From a virus, in the IMG/VR virus record IMGVR_UViG_3300044675_001342, positions 1 to 55,987 of that record: a DNA stretch of 55,987 bases. One strand, 5' to 3'. The position numbers and the translations under genes are program-made. Position 1 is the stretch's first letter. Each line of letters begins with the position of its first letter. The notes beneath the pieces are model-generated. The model saw only the letters and a list, made by a program, of their open reading frames with translations. It had not been told where the DNA came from and did not search any database. Positions 23,037-32,313 of the stretch are shown piece after piece.

Positions 23037-24776
23037 CTATTTAGCTGGGCGATCCCCTACAACAGTAAACCCGGAACCGCCCGCTTGCGGCATTGTATCC
23101 TGACCCACAGCGGCACGGTATGCGCTCATGAAGTTCTGAACTGTAGGGTATTTAGCTTTGAACTCTTCGCCTTTGGTCATATATTTGCCGCCCAACGATG
23201 GTGCTTGGTCGCCCGCCATCTGTTCGTACTTTGCAAACAACTGCGGTGCCGCAGCTTCTTCTTTGGTTGCACCAAAACCTTTTGCAACATCCCCAGTAGG
23301 GTTTTTACCCATTTCGCGGTACAGCGCCAGTGGGTCGGGGCGTAGCTGCGCAGCAAGGCGTGTCTGAGCCAACGTGTTTTCTCGGTTCAGTCTATTTTCG
23401 CCGGACTGGAACTGCTGTGTTGCAACTTCACGCTGGTTAGCCACGATGCCGCTGTAGATAGTACGCGCATCGTCCTTGCTGACGCCCCAGCTTTTCTCGT
23501 ACGCGCTGATACCCATTTTTTCGGCTTCGGCAAAAGTGTCGCCAATCTCACGTTTGTACTTGCGCTTGTCCTTGGCGTTTAGGGTCTGCTCGTTGCGACG
23601 GTACTCCTCAATGCGGCCAAACGCATCGTTTAGTTTGTCCTTTGCGCCTTCAATTTTGTCCAGACCTTCTTGGTAGGACTTCATGCCAATGGTAGCGCCA
23701 GCGCCAATGTTTGCCAGCGCGTGTGGGGAAGTTCCGCTCATCATGGCAAACCCAGCCTGCATCAATGCCATTGCGCCAAGGTCTTTTTCCTGCGCTTCAA
23801 CACGGCCTTGCTTTGCTTTGAGCCGCGCTTCTTGATCGGAGAAAGCTGTACCCCGAGCCTCAATGTCTTTTAAGCGTTGCTCTTCTTCCTCGTTGAGCCC
23901 CGCACGTTTAGCGTAGCCGTAGTCGTCCATGCGCTTTTGAAGTTCTGGCGGCACTTCGACTTTTTGTTGAGCTTGGATGTCGGCCAGTTGTTGTGCAGCT
24001 TTTGTCGGGTCAGTCACTAACGAGGCAATGCCAGTCCCCGCGCTGGGTGCGGCTGCTGGGCCTGCTGCCAAAGCTCTCGGTGCTGCCGGAGGCGGGGGTG
24101 GTGGAGGTGCTGTTCCATCGCCTGCCGGTACTACGCGTGGCGGCATAGAGCCACCGGGCATGAAGCCCTGTTGGTTCGGTGTTTGCAATCCCGATGTCAC
24201 CGCAGGAGGGGGTGGTGGAAGGGGAGCCGTAGGAGCCATTGCCGCAGGGTTGTTTGCATTGCGGTTGGAGTAGTCCGACATTTTTTGCATCAAGTCCGAC
24301 AAACCCATTTTTTTCTCGGTCTTGTCAACAGGGACTTTTACCACTCGTCCAGAAGGATCGCGCACATACTTGTACTCGACATCACCACCGTCAGCGTATC
24401 CCGCGATCCCACCGTCAGCCATGCCCTGCATATTGGGCGCAGGTATCTGCGCAATGCCTTGCTGCTCAGGCAGTTGTTGCTGGGGTGGTGGCTGCTGCGG
24501 TGCGCCTTGGGGCATGCCCTGCGGGGGCATCATGGGTTGCGGTTGTGGCGGAGGTGGGTTGATGCCCGCAATGGCTTGATCGACCACCTTGGGTTGGGGC
24601 ATCTGCCCAGCCTGCCCTTGCTGCGCGGCACGCAGTTTCTTGCGGCGGTTGCTCTCGCTCATGGCCAGCGACATCACATACGGGTCGTCCTTGTGCATCT
24701 GCGCATACTGTTGCAACGCAGGGTCAGCCATCAGCGCAAGGCTGTCCATCACATCTTGTGCTTGTCCCATGTCCAT
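23037..24776 (-). CDS. Pro/Gln-rich internal virion-type protein
   Basis: 579 residues. The N-terminal 60 residues are helical (MDMGQAQDVMDSLALMADPALQQYAQ). A Pro/Gln/Met-rich low-complexity region follows (about 70-115), then two ADGG motifs in MADGGIAGYADGGD. A second Pro-rich stretch runs about 175-240, and a long coiled-coil helix about 260-470. The C-terminus ends GSGFTVVGDRPAK. Placed between two other low-complexity virion genes and the polyvalent gene, it is probably an internal core or ejection protein. No enzymatic domain recognised. Confidence 0.65.
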   Translation of the reverse strand: MDMGQAQDVMDSLALMADPALQQYAQMHKDDPYVMSLAMSESNRRKKLRAAQQGQAGQMPQPKVVDQAIAGINPPPPQPQPMMPPQGMPQGAPQQPPPQQQLPEQQGIAQIPAPNMQGMADGGIAGYADGGDVEYKYVRDPSGRVVKVPVDKTEKKMGLSDLMQKMSDYSNRNANNPAAMAPTAPLPPPPPAVTSGLQTPNQQGFMPGGSMPPRVVPAGDGTAPPPPPPPAAPRALAAGPAAAPSAGTGIASLVTDPTKAAQQLADIQAQQKVEVPPELQKRMDDYGYAKRAGLNEEEEQRLKDIEARGTAFSDQEARLKAKQGRVEAQEKDLGAMALMQAGFAMMSGTSPHALANIGAGATIGMKSYQEGLDKIEGAKDKLNDAFGRIEEYRRNEQTLNAKDKRKYKREIGDTFAEAEKMGISAYEKSWGVSKDDARTIYSGIVANQREVATQQFQSGENRLNRENTLAQTRLAAQLRPDPLALYREMGKNPTGDVAKGFGATKEEAAAPQLFAKYEQMAGDQAPSLGGKYMTKGEEFKAKYPTVQNFMSAYRAAVGQDTMPQAGGSGFTVVGDRPAK

Positions 24777-24779
24777 GAT

Positions 24780-26312
24780 TTACCCCCGGCTCATTTGATA
24801 CATTGCCAAATCGGCTAGGCCCGCGCCTGACTTTTGTTTGATGCGTCCGCCCTTGGCTTTACCAAAGAGTTTAGAGGCTCCCGTAAGTGCCGTCCCTACG
24901 CCCGCTGCCTGACTGATAAGCGATGGGGGTGGGGTGTACACACTGGAGCCCACTTGCGAAACCGGGGCACGGTTGACAATATCGGACATGAAGCCAACCA
25001 TCTTGGGCTGGTAGTTCATTTCGTTGGCATAGTTCTGCTGGCTCACATCCAACATGTTCTGGCCTTGTTGTTGCTGCTGCGTGCCAAACGCATTTTGCAA
25101 TTGTAGGTTGCCCGTGGTCTGGCCGTACAGGTTCTGCCCTTGGGAGCCCAACGCGCCGTAGCCCTGCATGCCTGCTTGTAGACCTTGCAAACCTAAGTTG
25201 GCACCGAACTGTTTGGAGCGCTCAGTTTCTTGCTGACCGGCCAGCCCATATTGAGCACCCAAAGAGGCAGCTTGCATACCCTGCCCGGCACCGAATTGAC
25301 GCGACTGCTCTTGTTGCTGCTGCGTGGTCAGGCCCGCTTGCTGGTTTGCCAATGCTGCTTGCATCGCTTGTTGGGCACTCATGCCCTGCATTTGAAGTTG
25401 CGCTGCTTGGTTTTGCACGGCTGCTTGCTGTTGGTTCGACAAGTTGGCCAGCGAAGTTTGCAACCCAGTTTGCGTACCCAGTTGCTGAATGCCAAGATTT
25501 GCCGCCAAGTTTTGTGACCCTGTAGTGAGCCCCGCTTGTTGGTTGGCTTGCTGTGCTTGCAACCGTGCTTGTTGCTCGGCGTTAAACTGTTGCTGTGCTT
25601 GCTGGTATGCGTTTTGTGACCCTTGCGCTTGGATGTCACCCATTTGTTGACCAAGGTTGCGCTCACGTTCAGCACGCATGATGGCATCACGACCCCCACC
25701 AAAAGCCCCGGCCTGCGCTGCTTGCGCCTGCTGCTGAGTACCTTGGATGCCGGATTGCCGCGCCGCTTCGCGTTTTTGAATGTCCACCACACTTTGCATG
25801 TAGGGATTCATATACGCATCTGCTGATCCGGGCTGGGCAAAACTCTGCGTGCTTACACGCTCGGCAGGCCCCATTTGGTAGTTTTGCAACTGGGGGCCGT
25901 AACCGGTCTGGGCAGCGCCCATCGTGGGTGCATTTTGTGCATCCGCTGCTACCTGCTGGTAGTTGAATTGGCCGGGTTGGTAAGCGCCGGGAGCTTGAAA
26001 TTGGTTGCCAAACTGTGTGCCAGCATAGTTAAGATCGCCAGCCCGTTGGGCTAGCGCTTGAATGCCTTGAGCCGATGTTTGCGAGTACGGGTCTTGGCCA
26101 AGACCTTCAGCGCCGGTAAATGCTTTTTTCTGTAAATCAGTAAATGCTTGAACTTGGTCGCCAGTTAAACCACGTTCTTTGGCCCAGTCAGCGTAGCTTT
26201 TGTAGTCTTTACCCACAAGGTTGGCTGCTTGGCCTAGTACGCTTTCTGCATATGGTGCAATTACAGGGGCAAAGCCCTGAATGTTTGTCGTTGTTACGGT
26301 GCTATCAGCCAT
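24780..26312 (-). CDS. Gln/Ala/Gly-rich virion protein
   Basis: 510 residues with AAGGA before the ATG. The N-terminal 110 residues have ordinary composition (GFAPVIAPYAESVLGQAANLV, YADWAKERGLTGDQVQAF). The middle, about 130-430, is dominated by Gln, Ala and Gly in degenerate repeats of the type QQAGLTT/QFGANLGLQ, probably long helices. The C-terminal segment has KLFGKAKGGRIKQKSG, a basic GG motif like those of neighbouring proteins. It resembles structural or internal proteins of podovirus-like phages; role inferred from position. Confidence 0.65.
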   Translation of the reverse strand: MADSTVTTTNIQGFAPVIAPYAESVLGQAANLVGKDYKSYADWAKERGLTGDQVQAFTDLQKKAFTGAEGLGQDPYSQTSAQGIQALAQRAGDLNYAGTQFGNQFQAPGAYQPGQFNYQQVAADAQNAPTMGAAQTGYGPQLQNYQMGPAERVSTQSFAQPGSADAYMNPYMQSVVDIQKREAARQSGIQGTQQQAQAAQAGAFGGGRDAIMRAERERNLGQQMGDIQAQGSQNAYQQAQQQFNAEQQARLQAQQANQQAGLTTGSQNLAANLGIQQLGTQTGLQTSLANLSNQQQAAVQNQAAQLQMQGMSAQQAMQAALANQQAGLTTQQQQEQSRQFGAGQGMQAASLGAQYGLAGQQETERSKQFGANLGLQGLQAGMQGYGALGSQGQNLYGQTTGNLQLQNAFGTQQQQQGQNMLDVSQQNYANEMNYQPKMVGFMSDIVNRAPVSQVGSSVYTPPPSLISQAAGVGTALTGASKLFGKAKGGRIKQKSGAGLADLAMYQMSRG

Positions 26313-26322
26313 GATTTATTCC

Positions 26323-28794
26323 TTATGCGGGAAGGTATTTTTCAGCACGGCTGTTTGCCGCAACTTTGTTTTTGCCTACTGTCTTGGTGCGTGCCTTCTG
26401 AACCCTGTCCATCATTGCGTACAGCTTGCGTGCGCCAGCTTCCGTGGAGCCGTTGCCCAACTCAGAAACGATACGTGCAGGTACTACAAACTCACCGTCA
26501 GCTAAACGTGCGGGTTGCTTTTCCCCGATTGTGGCAGGAATATCGTCAGATACGCCATCACCCGGCCCGCGCAGCAGTCTGCCGCCATCCGAGTAGGAGC
26601 CGAGGTTGTACATGCCGCCATCAGCCAGCGCAGTAATACCGCCTGCTGCAAACGCAGAGTATTTCATATCAGCATTGGGGTTAATAGCTTGGTTTGTATT
26701 TTCAATCATCGAACTGTAGCCGTTACCCATGCCGTAATTCATATCACCTTGCGCAGCGTTATATCCTGCGGGCATTTGCGTTTGTTCATACATTCGTGAA
26801 TCACCGCCATTAAACGCTGTAGACCCACCAAACTGATTTGTTCCTCCGCCCTGAAGCCCCAAACCATACCGCGAACCGCCCATAGTGCCGCCAAATGCGC
26901 TAGGTTGTTGCTGTGGCTGGAACTGCTGTTGGTATTCTTGCGCGTAGTTCTGGAAGTTTTTGTAATCAGCGCTATTTGTAAAGTCTTGCTGTGCTTTCTG
27001 CATAGATTGGAAACCGGGTAGGCTATTCATCTGTTGCTGCAAGAAATTAGGGCTAGGCTGGCTCATTCCACCTTGCATTTGCGGCCCAAAGTCACCACGA
27101 CCATTTGATCCTTGGTTAAGTAAACCGCCAAGACCGCCACCCATACCACCGCCTTGGCCCACAGGCTGATACTGCCCGCCGCCAAAGCCACCGCCTCCGC
27201 TACCACCCCCTCCACCTTCACCACCTTCACCACCAATATTGATGGGAACGTGCAAGTCAAGGCTACCGCTGCCCGTAGTTCCGCCGTCAGCAAAACCACC
27301 ACGGGTTCCGCGATCACCACCGCCTGATGCGTCACCATCACGCCCACCAGTAGCAGCGCCGCCATCCCCACCGCCATAACCGCCACCGCTGTTTCTACCT
27401 TCGTTGCTGTAGTTGTCGTTTGAGGGTAAATCCGAAGTAGTAATGGGGCTGTACGTTACAGGGGTTGAAACTGCTGCGGCTTGTTGGGCTTGCTCTGCTT
27501 GGGCTGCGGCTTGTTGGGCTTGCTCTGCTTGGGCTTGCTGCAAGGTTCTGTATTGCGCGTACTGGTTAGCCATAGCTTGGTTCTGGGCAGACGCAGCTTC
27601 TGCAACGCTGCTGTACCCCGTGGTATCCACAATAGGCGCAGGGACAGCCTGCTGCCCTAGAAGGGCTGGCAATATTCCGTTTGTGTAGCTATTTACATCA
27701 GGGTTATAACCGGTTTGAGTCGAACCCCCAAGACTTGCAATACCGCCAAAGTCATCCGCACCCCTACTATTACCACCGCTACGTTGTTCTTGTTGTTGCT
27801 CAACTACTTTGGCAATTTCTTTGGTGGCCTCTGCGGCTTTTTCAATTGGGTTTACGACCGGAGCTTTACTGTAAAACAGGAACGGGTTTGGCCCCTCACC
27901 CATTAAGTAGCGTTGTGCTTTTTCAGAATCCGAGCGCCGGTCGTTCAGGTCGCGCCCAGTTAAATCTGGTGCGGAAACGCCGCCCCATACTGGAACACCT
28001 TTTTTAATTTCGTCCGTGGTTGTGCCGCCATCAGCATAACCCTGCGGTTTTGGAACGCCACCCCACTCAATTCCAGGCCTGCTGCCCCACTCGTCAGCCT
28101 TGACTGCTTCGGTCTGGTACGAACGGCCTGTTACGGGGTCTGTCTTAAATTGGCGGATGTAGCCCGGATGAATTTTTGGGGCACCGGAAGTAGGTTGGTC
28201 ATCATAAACGCCGGAGATTGCTGGGGCTGCGGCAAAGCCAAGGTTCATCATGTTGCTTTTCATGAAGTCTGTGGGGGCGCTCATTGCCGTATTAGCCCCG
28301 GCTTGTAGACGGGCGGCTGTAGCAGCAGGGTTTGTTTCTGCGGCGGCGCTTATGCCCGCATCTCTAGCCGCTGATGCCGCATCCATACCTGCGCTTGGAG
28401 CCCCAGCAGATGCCAAACTACCACCAATACCGGCCCCACCGTACGCCCCCATCCCGGCCATGAGGCCTTTGCTCAAATCGCCAGATGCCAACGCCGTGGC
28501 TCCGCCCACTGCAATTGCTGTGCCTGCTGCGCCGCCCAGACCGAACATGCCGCCCACTGCTTGGCCCAAACCCGGCGCAAAGGTATTCAATGCAAACCCG
28601 GCCAGTGCGGGTAGGAGACTGTCCAAGAACCCCGCTTCGGGCAAACCGGTCTGGGGGTTGATCGTCAGCGTGCCGCCGTTGGCCATTGCCAAGGCTTGCA
28701 GCCCATGAACTTCACGAGGCGACATGTGGACAAGCGTGGAATCAGGGCCGCGCCCTGTTGCTGCCATGTGGTTGGCAAGTACGTGTAGGCTCAT
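26323..28794 (-). CDS. Gly-rich virion protein with repeated ADGG motifs
   Basis: 823 residues. The start VHMSPREVHGLQALA is followed by Gly/Ala-rich probable membrane-active helices (about 60-130). ADGG or SDGG occurs at about residues 254, 502, 724 and 735. A Gln/Ala repeat lies at 421-440, and Gly-rich tracts at 470-565. The C-terminal 80 residues are ordered-looking: DDIPATIGEKQPARLADGEFVVPARIV and STEAGARKLYAMMDRVQ, a block that also occurs in other phage virion proteins. Likely an internal or tail-tip component. Confidence 0.65.
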   Translation of the reverse strand: MSLHVLANHMAATGRGPDSTLVHMSPREVHGLQALAMANGGTLTINPQTGLPEAGFLDSLLPALAGFALNTFAPGLGQAVGGMFGLGGAAGTAIAVGGATALASGDLSKGLMAGMGAYGGAGIGGSLASAGAPSAGMDAASAARDAGISAAAETNPAATAARLQAGANTAMSAPTDFMKSNMMNLGFAAAPAISGVYDDQPTSGAPKIHPGYIRQFKTDPVTGRSYQTEAVKADEWGSRPGIEWGGVPKPQGYADGGTTTDEIKKGVPVWGGVSAPDLTGRDLNDRRSDSEKAQRYLMGEGPNPFLFYSKAPVVNPIEKAAEATKEIAKVVEQQQEQRSGGNSRGADDFGGIASLGGSTQTGYNPDVNSYTNGILPALLGQQAVPAPIVDTTGYSSVAEAASAQNQAMANQYAQYRTLQQAQAEQAQQAAAQAEQAQQAAAVSTPVTYSPITTSDLPSNDNYSNEGRNSGGGYGGGDGGAATGGRDGDASGGGDRGTRGGFADGGTTGSGSLDLHVPINIGGEGGEGGGGGSGGGGFGGGQYQPVGQGGGMGGGLGGLLNQGSNGRGDFGPQMQGGMSQPSPNFLQQQMNSLPGFQSMQKAQQDFTNSADYKNFQNYAQEYQQQFQPQQQPSAFGGTMGGSRYGLGLQGGGTNQFGGSTAFNGGDSRMYEQTQMPAGYNAAQGDMNYGMGNGYSSMIENTNQAINPNADMKYSAFAAGGITALADGGMYNLGSYSDGGRLLRGPGDGVSDDIPATIGEKQPARLADGEFVVPARIVSELGNGSTEAGARKLYAMMDRVQKARTKTVGKNKVAANSRAEKYLPA
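27474..27534 (-). repeat. 30-bp tandem repeat encoding QAEQAQQAAA twice
   Basis: The DNA repeats exactly with a 30-base period across about 61 bases, giving two identical ten-residue Gln/Ala/Glu units (residues 421-440 of the Gly-rich virion protein). Identity at third positions shows a recent slippage duplication. Confidence 0.8.
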
Positions 28795-29090
28795 GTTTTT
28801 ACTTTCAAAACGTTACTAGCCGATGTGTCGTAGTATATATCCCCCACCCGCAAATTGGCTAAATCTGCTTGTGTCGGTAGGCTTGGCGTTGTTGAAGTTC
28901 CCGTAGGAAAAAAGCTCAGGCCCGCAATAATGTCTGTGCCGTTGCGTTGTGTGCTAGCCACCATTGGCCCTGCGTTATCTAGCTGATTAAAGTAAATACG
29001 CAATACGTTTGCTAACTGGTTTATGAGCGCGGGGTCGTATTGCTGCGTTGCAACAGGCAGGCGGGGAGCGGTTACGTTTTTCTGTGCCAT
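28791..29090 (-). CDS. Small virion-associated hypothetical protein
   Basis: 99 residues overlapping the next gene by four bases (ATGA). It has a helical centre (PALINQLANVLRIYFNQLDN) and a C-terminal NLRVGDIYYDTSASNVLKV, a pattern common in phage structural or fibre-associated proteins that recognise a fibre base. It sits between the gp10-like tail protein and the internal proteins, so a tail or neck role is likely. Confidence 0.6.
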   Translation of the reverse strand: MAQKNVTAPRLPVATQQYDPALINQLANVLRIYFNQLDNAGPMVASTQRNGTDIIAGLSFFPTGTSTTPSLPTQADLANLRVGDIYYDTSASNVLKVKT

Positions 29091-29092
29091 AT

Positions 29093-31462
29093 CTACCGCC
29101 TCCCATCAGGACGCAAATCGAGTCTAGGAGCGCCAAGCTGCCACTGCGTACCAAGCGTATTTGAAGTGATTTTCATCTGCATTTGGCGACCACGAACGCG
29201 AATGTAAATCTGCCCCGTGAACTCATCGACATTGATAGCTGCGGGTACAGGCCCTGTGTGCGTAACCCCGGCGTTGCCGGACTGGGTAATACCTGAGCCT
29301 GAGTTGTTCAAACCTTGTAGGTACATAGTCACAGCAGGCGTCGTGCCTTCGGTAGACCCACTAAATGTCAAGTCAGGCAGCATGCGATACACAAAGGCCA
29401 TGTTATGCCCATCCCCAATATCAAACTGGGAAGATGTGATGGATGCAGCAATAGCTGTTGCGGGAGAAGAAACCCCATCGTTAACACCGTTTTCATGTTC
29501 AACAATGTTGTAGCTGTAAGTAGCTGCAAGTGGGTAGTCACGTAGGCTGGTATCTAGCCAAGCGGTGCGCCCCATTGTGCCGTATTGCCAAATATCTTCG
29601 GTGTAGTTATATATGACGTACTTATCAATGACAGTGCTGCTTGACGAGCAATAGAAAAACCAGACCTCATTGAAGCCTTCGTTAGTACTAGCAAATACTT
29701 GCAGTGCTTGTTGGCGGTTTATGTCGTTATAAACATATCGAAGCAAGTCACAGCGCAACGTCTGTACACGACCATCATATTTGTAGAACTTATCCACCCC
29801 CATCCAATAGCTGACACCAGAGGCCATTGCTGCTGCATTTGGGCCAAGGATAGAAATATTGTCCGCAAGAAGCTGTGTACCCCAGACATATGGTGGGCCA
29901 AGGTACTGCAATGAGTACAGCGATGAGTCTGTCCACACCAAAATCTCTTGGCGACTTTGCAGGGTGGTAATAATTTCAGACCCATGCGACAAACGTACAC
30001 TACCTGCCTGATTGGTAATAGCGGGGAACCATGTAGTCAAAGACTCTTGATCCGACCAGCGGATAAGCATCGGGTCAAGCGTTGTGCTGCCGTAGTCGTT
30101 TGTGCCAAACACAATTAGGAACCGGCTGGCATCCGAAATAGTAAACGTGTTTTGGTACAGCGGGCACGAGCCGTCAGACCCAGCAAGGCTAGACAACAAA
30201 ATGCCCCGAGGGGAAACAACTTGTGTACCTGACTGCGTACCGGAAGTATTAATGGTCGTTGATAGGGTGTAAGTAAGCCCTGTTGGAGTGCCCGCCGTGG
30301 TTGTGACCCCCGAACCCCCCGCAGTGGTGGACAGGGTGAATGTTGTGGAGTTGTTAGTGGCAATGATGTAGTACGTAGTGGGGTTTACATATCCCGTAAT
30401 AGACCCAGTACCGCCGTATGCGCCACTAATTGTGAGGGACTGCCCAACTGCCAAAGGCGTACTTGAAGCGGTACAACTAAACTGCCCTGCTATGCCTGTA
30501 ATAACTACGCCCGATAGTGTTGCGCTTGCAGTAGCCGATGTAGCTAAATTAAACGTACTGGAAGTCAGATACTTAACGTAGTACGTAACTCCCGGCAACA
30601 GCCCTGTTGGCAGCGCACCTGTTGTAGCCAGTGTAATGGGGGTTAAATCCGCAAAAATAACGGTAGTGCTTGAAACAACGCATGGAGAAGCAACGGTCAT
30701 TGTTACCGTTACGTTTTGATACCCTGTATTGGCATCCCAGTAATACAAAGGAAAACCTCGTGGGCCATAAACTAGGTCTTCACCCCAGTTCAATTGGTTC
30801 CAAATACGAATACCCGCATCTGCGGGAGCAACTGTTCCGCCAACACCCCACACACCGCTACCCCAAGTGCTTGCCCCCCACCCATCCAATGGGGTGTACG
30901 TAGAGGAACCAACCGTAACTTGGTAGACAGCGTAAACCGTACCACCGCCAGTAGTAGAAGAAGATGCAGTGCCTAAAACACTGATAGTGTACGTGGACGC
31001 ACTTATATAGGTAAGTTGGTATTCCCCCGACACAGTAACCCCACCAACAGCAGTGCCGCCATAAAAAGTAACGTAATCTCCATTGGCAAACCCCGGAGTT
31101 GCCGTTACTGTTACCGTTGTGTACCCACCAGAATTTGTTGCTGTGCTTGTAGTAAACGGGTTAGTTAGTGTGTCACTTGTACGGATTGGGGTGATGTCGT
31201 AGTACGCACCGCCGTTTTCAATATAAAACTTTTCAGAAGTTCCAACCCCCAGCAAGTTCTGTCCTGCCAGAGTTATCCAGTTCCACAAGGAACGACAAAC
31301 CCCCAAGAATGTAAACGCCGAAATACGCTGCCAGCCGCCTATCTTTTCGGGCGTGCCTTGACGAAATCGCACCTTGTCGGACTCATACCAACCGCCTTCG
31401 TTGGTATACCGAGTGTTTTCTCTATTTACGCCACTTTTTAGTGTCAATTTTTGCAAAGTCAT
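29093..31462 (-). CDS. Tail nozzle/stabilisation protein (P22 gp10 / T7 gp12-like)
   Basis: 789 residues. The opening MTLQKLTLKSGVNRENTRY and the block WYESDKVRFRQGTPEKIGGW are characteristic of the large tail-hub proteins of short-tailed phages (P22 gp10 stabilisation or T7-like tail tubular protein B). Between about residues 80 and 400 there are inserted beta-rich Ser/Thr modules with recurring GVTYYV/TTYYII strands. The C-terminal half contains SWTDSSLYSLQYLGPPY-type beta-propeller-like blades. It likely closes the tail tube. Its start codon abuts the promoter of the opposing GIY-YIG gene. Confidence 0.75.
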   Translation of the reverse strand: MTLQKLTLKSGVNRENTRYTNEGGWYESDKVRFRQGTPEKIGGWQRISAFTFLGVCRSLWNWITLAGQNLLGVGTSEKFYIENGGAYYDITPIRTSDTLTNPFTTSTATNSGGYTTVTVTATPGFANGDYVTFYGGTAVGGVTVSGEYQLTYISASTYTISVLGTASSSTTGGGTVYAVYQVTVGSSTYTPLDGWGASTWGSGVWGVGGTVAPADAGIRIWNQLNWGEDLVYGPRGFPLYYWDANTGYQNVTVTMTVASPCVVSSTTVIFADLTPITLATTGALPTGLLPGVTYYVKYLTSSTFNLATSATASATLSGVVITGIAGQFSCTASSTPLAVGQSLTISGAYGGTGSITGYVNPTTYYIIATNNSTTFTLSTTAGGSGVTTTAGTPTGLTYTLSTTINTSGTQSGTQVVSPRGILLSSLAGSDGSCPLYQNTFTISDASRFLIVFGTNDYGSTTLDPMLIRWSDQESLTTWFPAITNQAGSVRLSHGSEIITTLQSRQEILVWTDSSLYSLQYLGPPYVWGTQLLADNISILGPNAAAMASGVSYWMGVDKFYKYDGRVQTLRCDLLRYVYNDINRQQALQVFASTNEGFNEVWFFYCSSSSTVIDKYVIYNYTEDIWQYGTMGRTAWLDTSLRDYPLAATYSYNIVEHENGVNDGVSSPATAIAASITSSQFDIGDGHNMAFVYRMLPDLTFSGSTEGTTPAVTMYLQGLNNSGSGITQSGNAGVTHTGPVPAAINVDEFTGQIYIRVRGRQMQMKITSNTLGTQWQLGAPRLDLRPDGRR

Positions 31463-31488
31463 GTTATAATCTCCATGTCTACAAGGAG
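31462..31488 (+). promoter_or_regulatory. Extended -10 promoter and ribosome-binding site of the GIY-YIG gene
   Basis: TGTTATAAT (31462-31470) is an exact extended -10 element (TG-N-TATAAT); no convincing -35 lies 17 bases upstream, as is usual for this class. AAGGAG at 31484-31489 follows, then the ATG at 31495. The mobile gene thus carries its own plus-strand promoter within a minus-strand operon. Confidence 0.6.
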
Positions 31489-31494
31489 AACACT

Positions 31495-32313
31495 ATGTAC
31501 GTTTATGTTTGGAAATCTAAAGAAGGCATCCCATTTTATGTTGGCATGAGCCAAAACATACGCCGCCCAAGCCCAAAAAGTGTGGGGCATAGAAACAAAG
31601 CCTGCGCTTTGATGGTTCAAGACGTTGGCGCGGACAATGTAATTATTGAGCTTCATACAGTGCCCGATGCTACTACCGCAAAACTTTTGGAGCAATCTCT
31701 TATAGCCCAGTACGGGCGTTTGGTTAATGGCTCTGGCACACTAACAAATATATCTGTTGGGGGAGAATTCCATGAAGTAGGAGACACTACAAAAACTTTA
31801 TTAAAAGAATTGTGGAGCAATCCCGCACATCGGGTCAAAACAGTAACGGCACGTGCAGGAAAAAAACGCTCTTTAGCTGAAACAACTAAGGCGGCACTGC
31901 GCCAAAACTTAACCAACAACCTCGCCATGAAAGGCTGGTCTGAACGCAACGGAATAGACCCTGACTTTGATGCCAAGCGTATTGCAGGCATTAAAGCCGC
32001 CCAACCCAAAAGAGCAGAAAAGATGCGTGACCCGGTTGCTTTAGCGCAGCGTAAAGAACGATTAAAAGCAACCATGAATTCTCCTGAGTACAAAGCTAAA
32101 CGCGCCCTGTGGGACACCCCAGAGTACCGCGCAAAGTTGTCAGAAAATAAAAAAGCATATTGGGCTAAGCGTAAGGTCGAGTCCCGGATGCATCAATTAT
32201 TAACACTTGTTTGCGCGGAGTTGCACCCATTGTATTTGGGACAGAGATGTGTGTCCATCCCCCTCCGTTTGGCTTTGCAAACTCGCGGATTAACTGGTCG
32301 AAGGGTAGTTTAG
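31495..32313 (+). CDS. GIY-YIG homing endonuclease inserted against the late operon
   Basis: The only plus-strand gene in the late arm. The ATG at 31495 has AAGGAG upstream; 272 residues. Residues 1-80 form a GIY-YIG-type nuclease: YVYVWKS...IPFYVGMSQNIRR supplies the two short strands and the Arg, and LLEQSLIAQYGR the catalytic Glu. The middle and C-terminal part (about 95-225) has Lys-rich repeats (SPEYKAKRALWDTPEYRAKL, ENKKAYWAKRK) resembling NUMOD3 DNA-binding motifs. The last 45 or so residues are antisense to the 3' end of the endolysin gene, so its original stop was probably near 32175 and has been lost. Confidence 0.82.
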   Translation: MYVYVWKSKEGIPFYVGMSQNIRRPSPKSVGHRNKACALMVQDVGADNVIIELHTVPDATTAKLLEQSLIAQYGRLVNGSGTLTNISVGGEFHEVGDTTKTLLKELWSNPAHRVKTVTARAGKKRSLAETTKAALRQNLTNNLAMKGWSERNGIDPDFDAKRIAGIKAAQPKRAEKMRDPVALAQRKERLKATMNSPEYKAKRALWDTPEYRAKLSENKKAYWAKRKVESRMHQLLTLVCAELHPLYLGQRCVSIPLRLALQTRGLTGRRVV

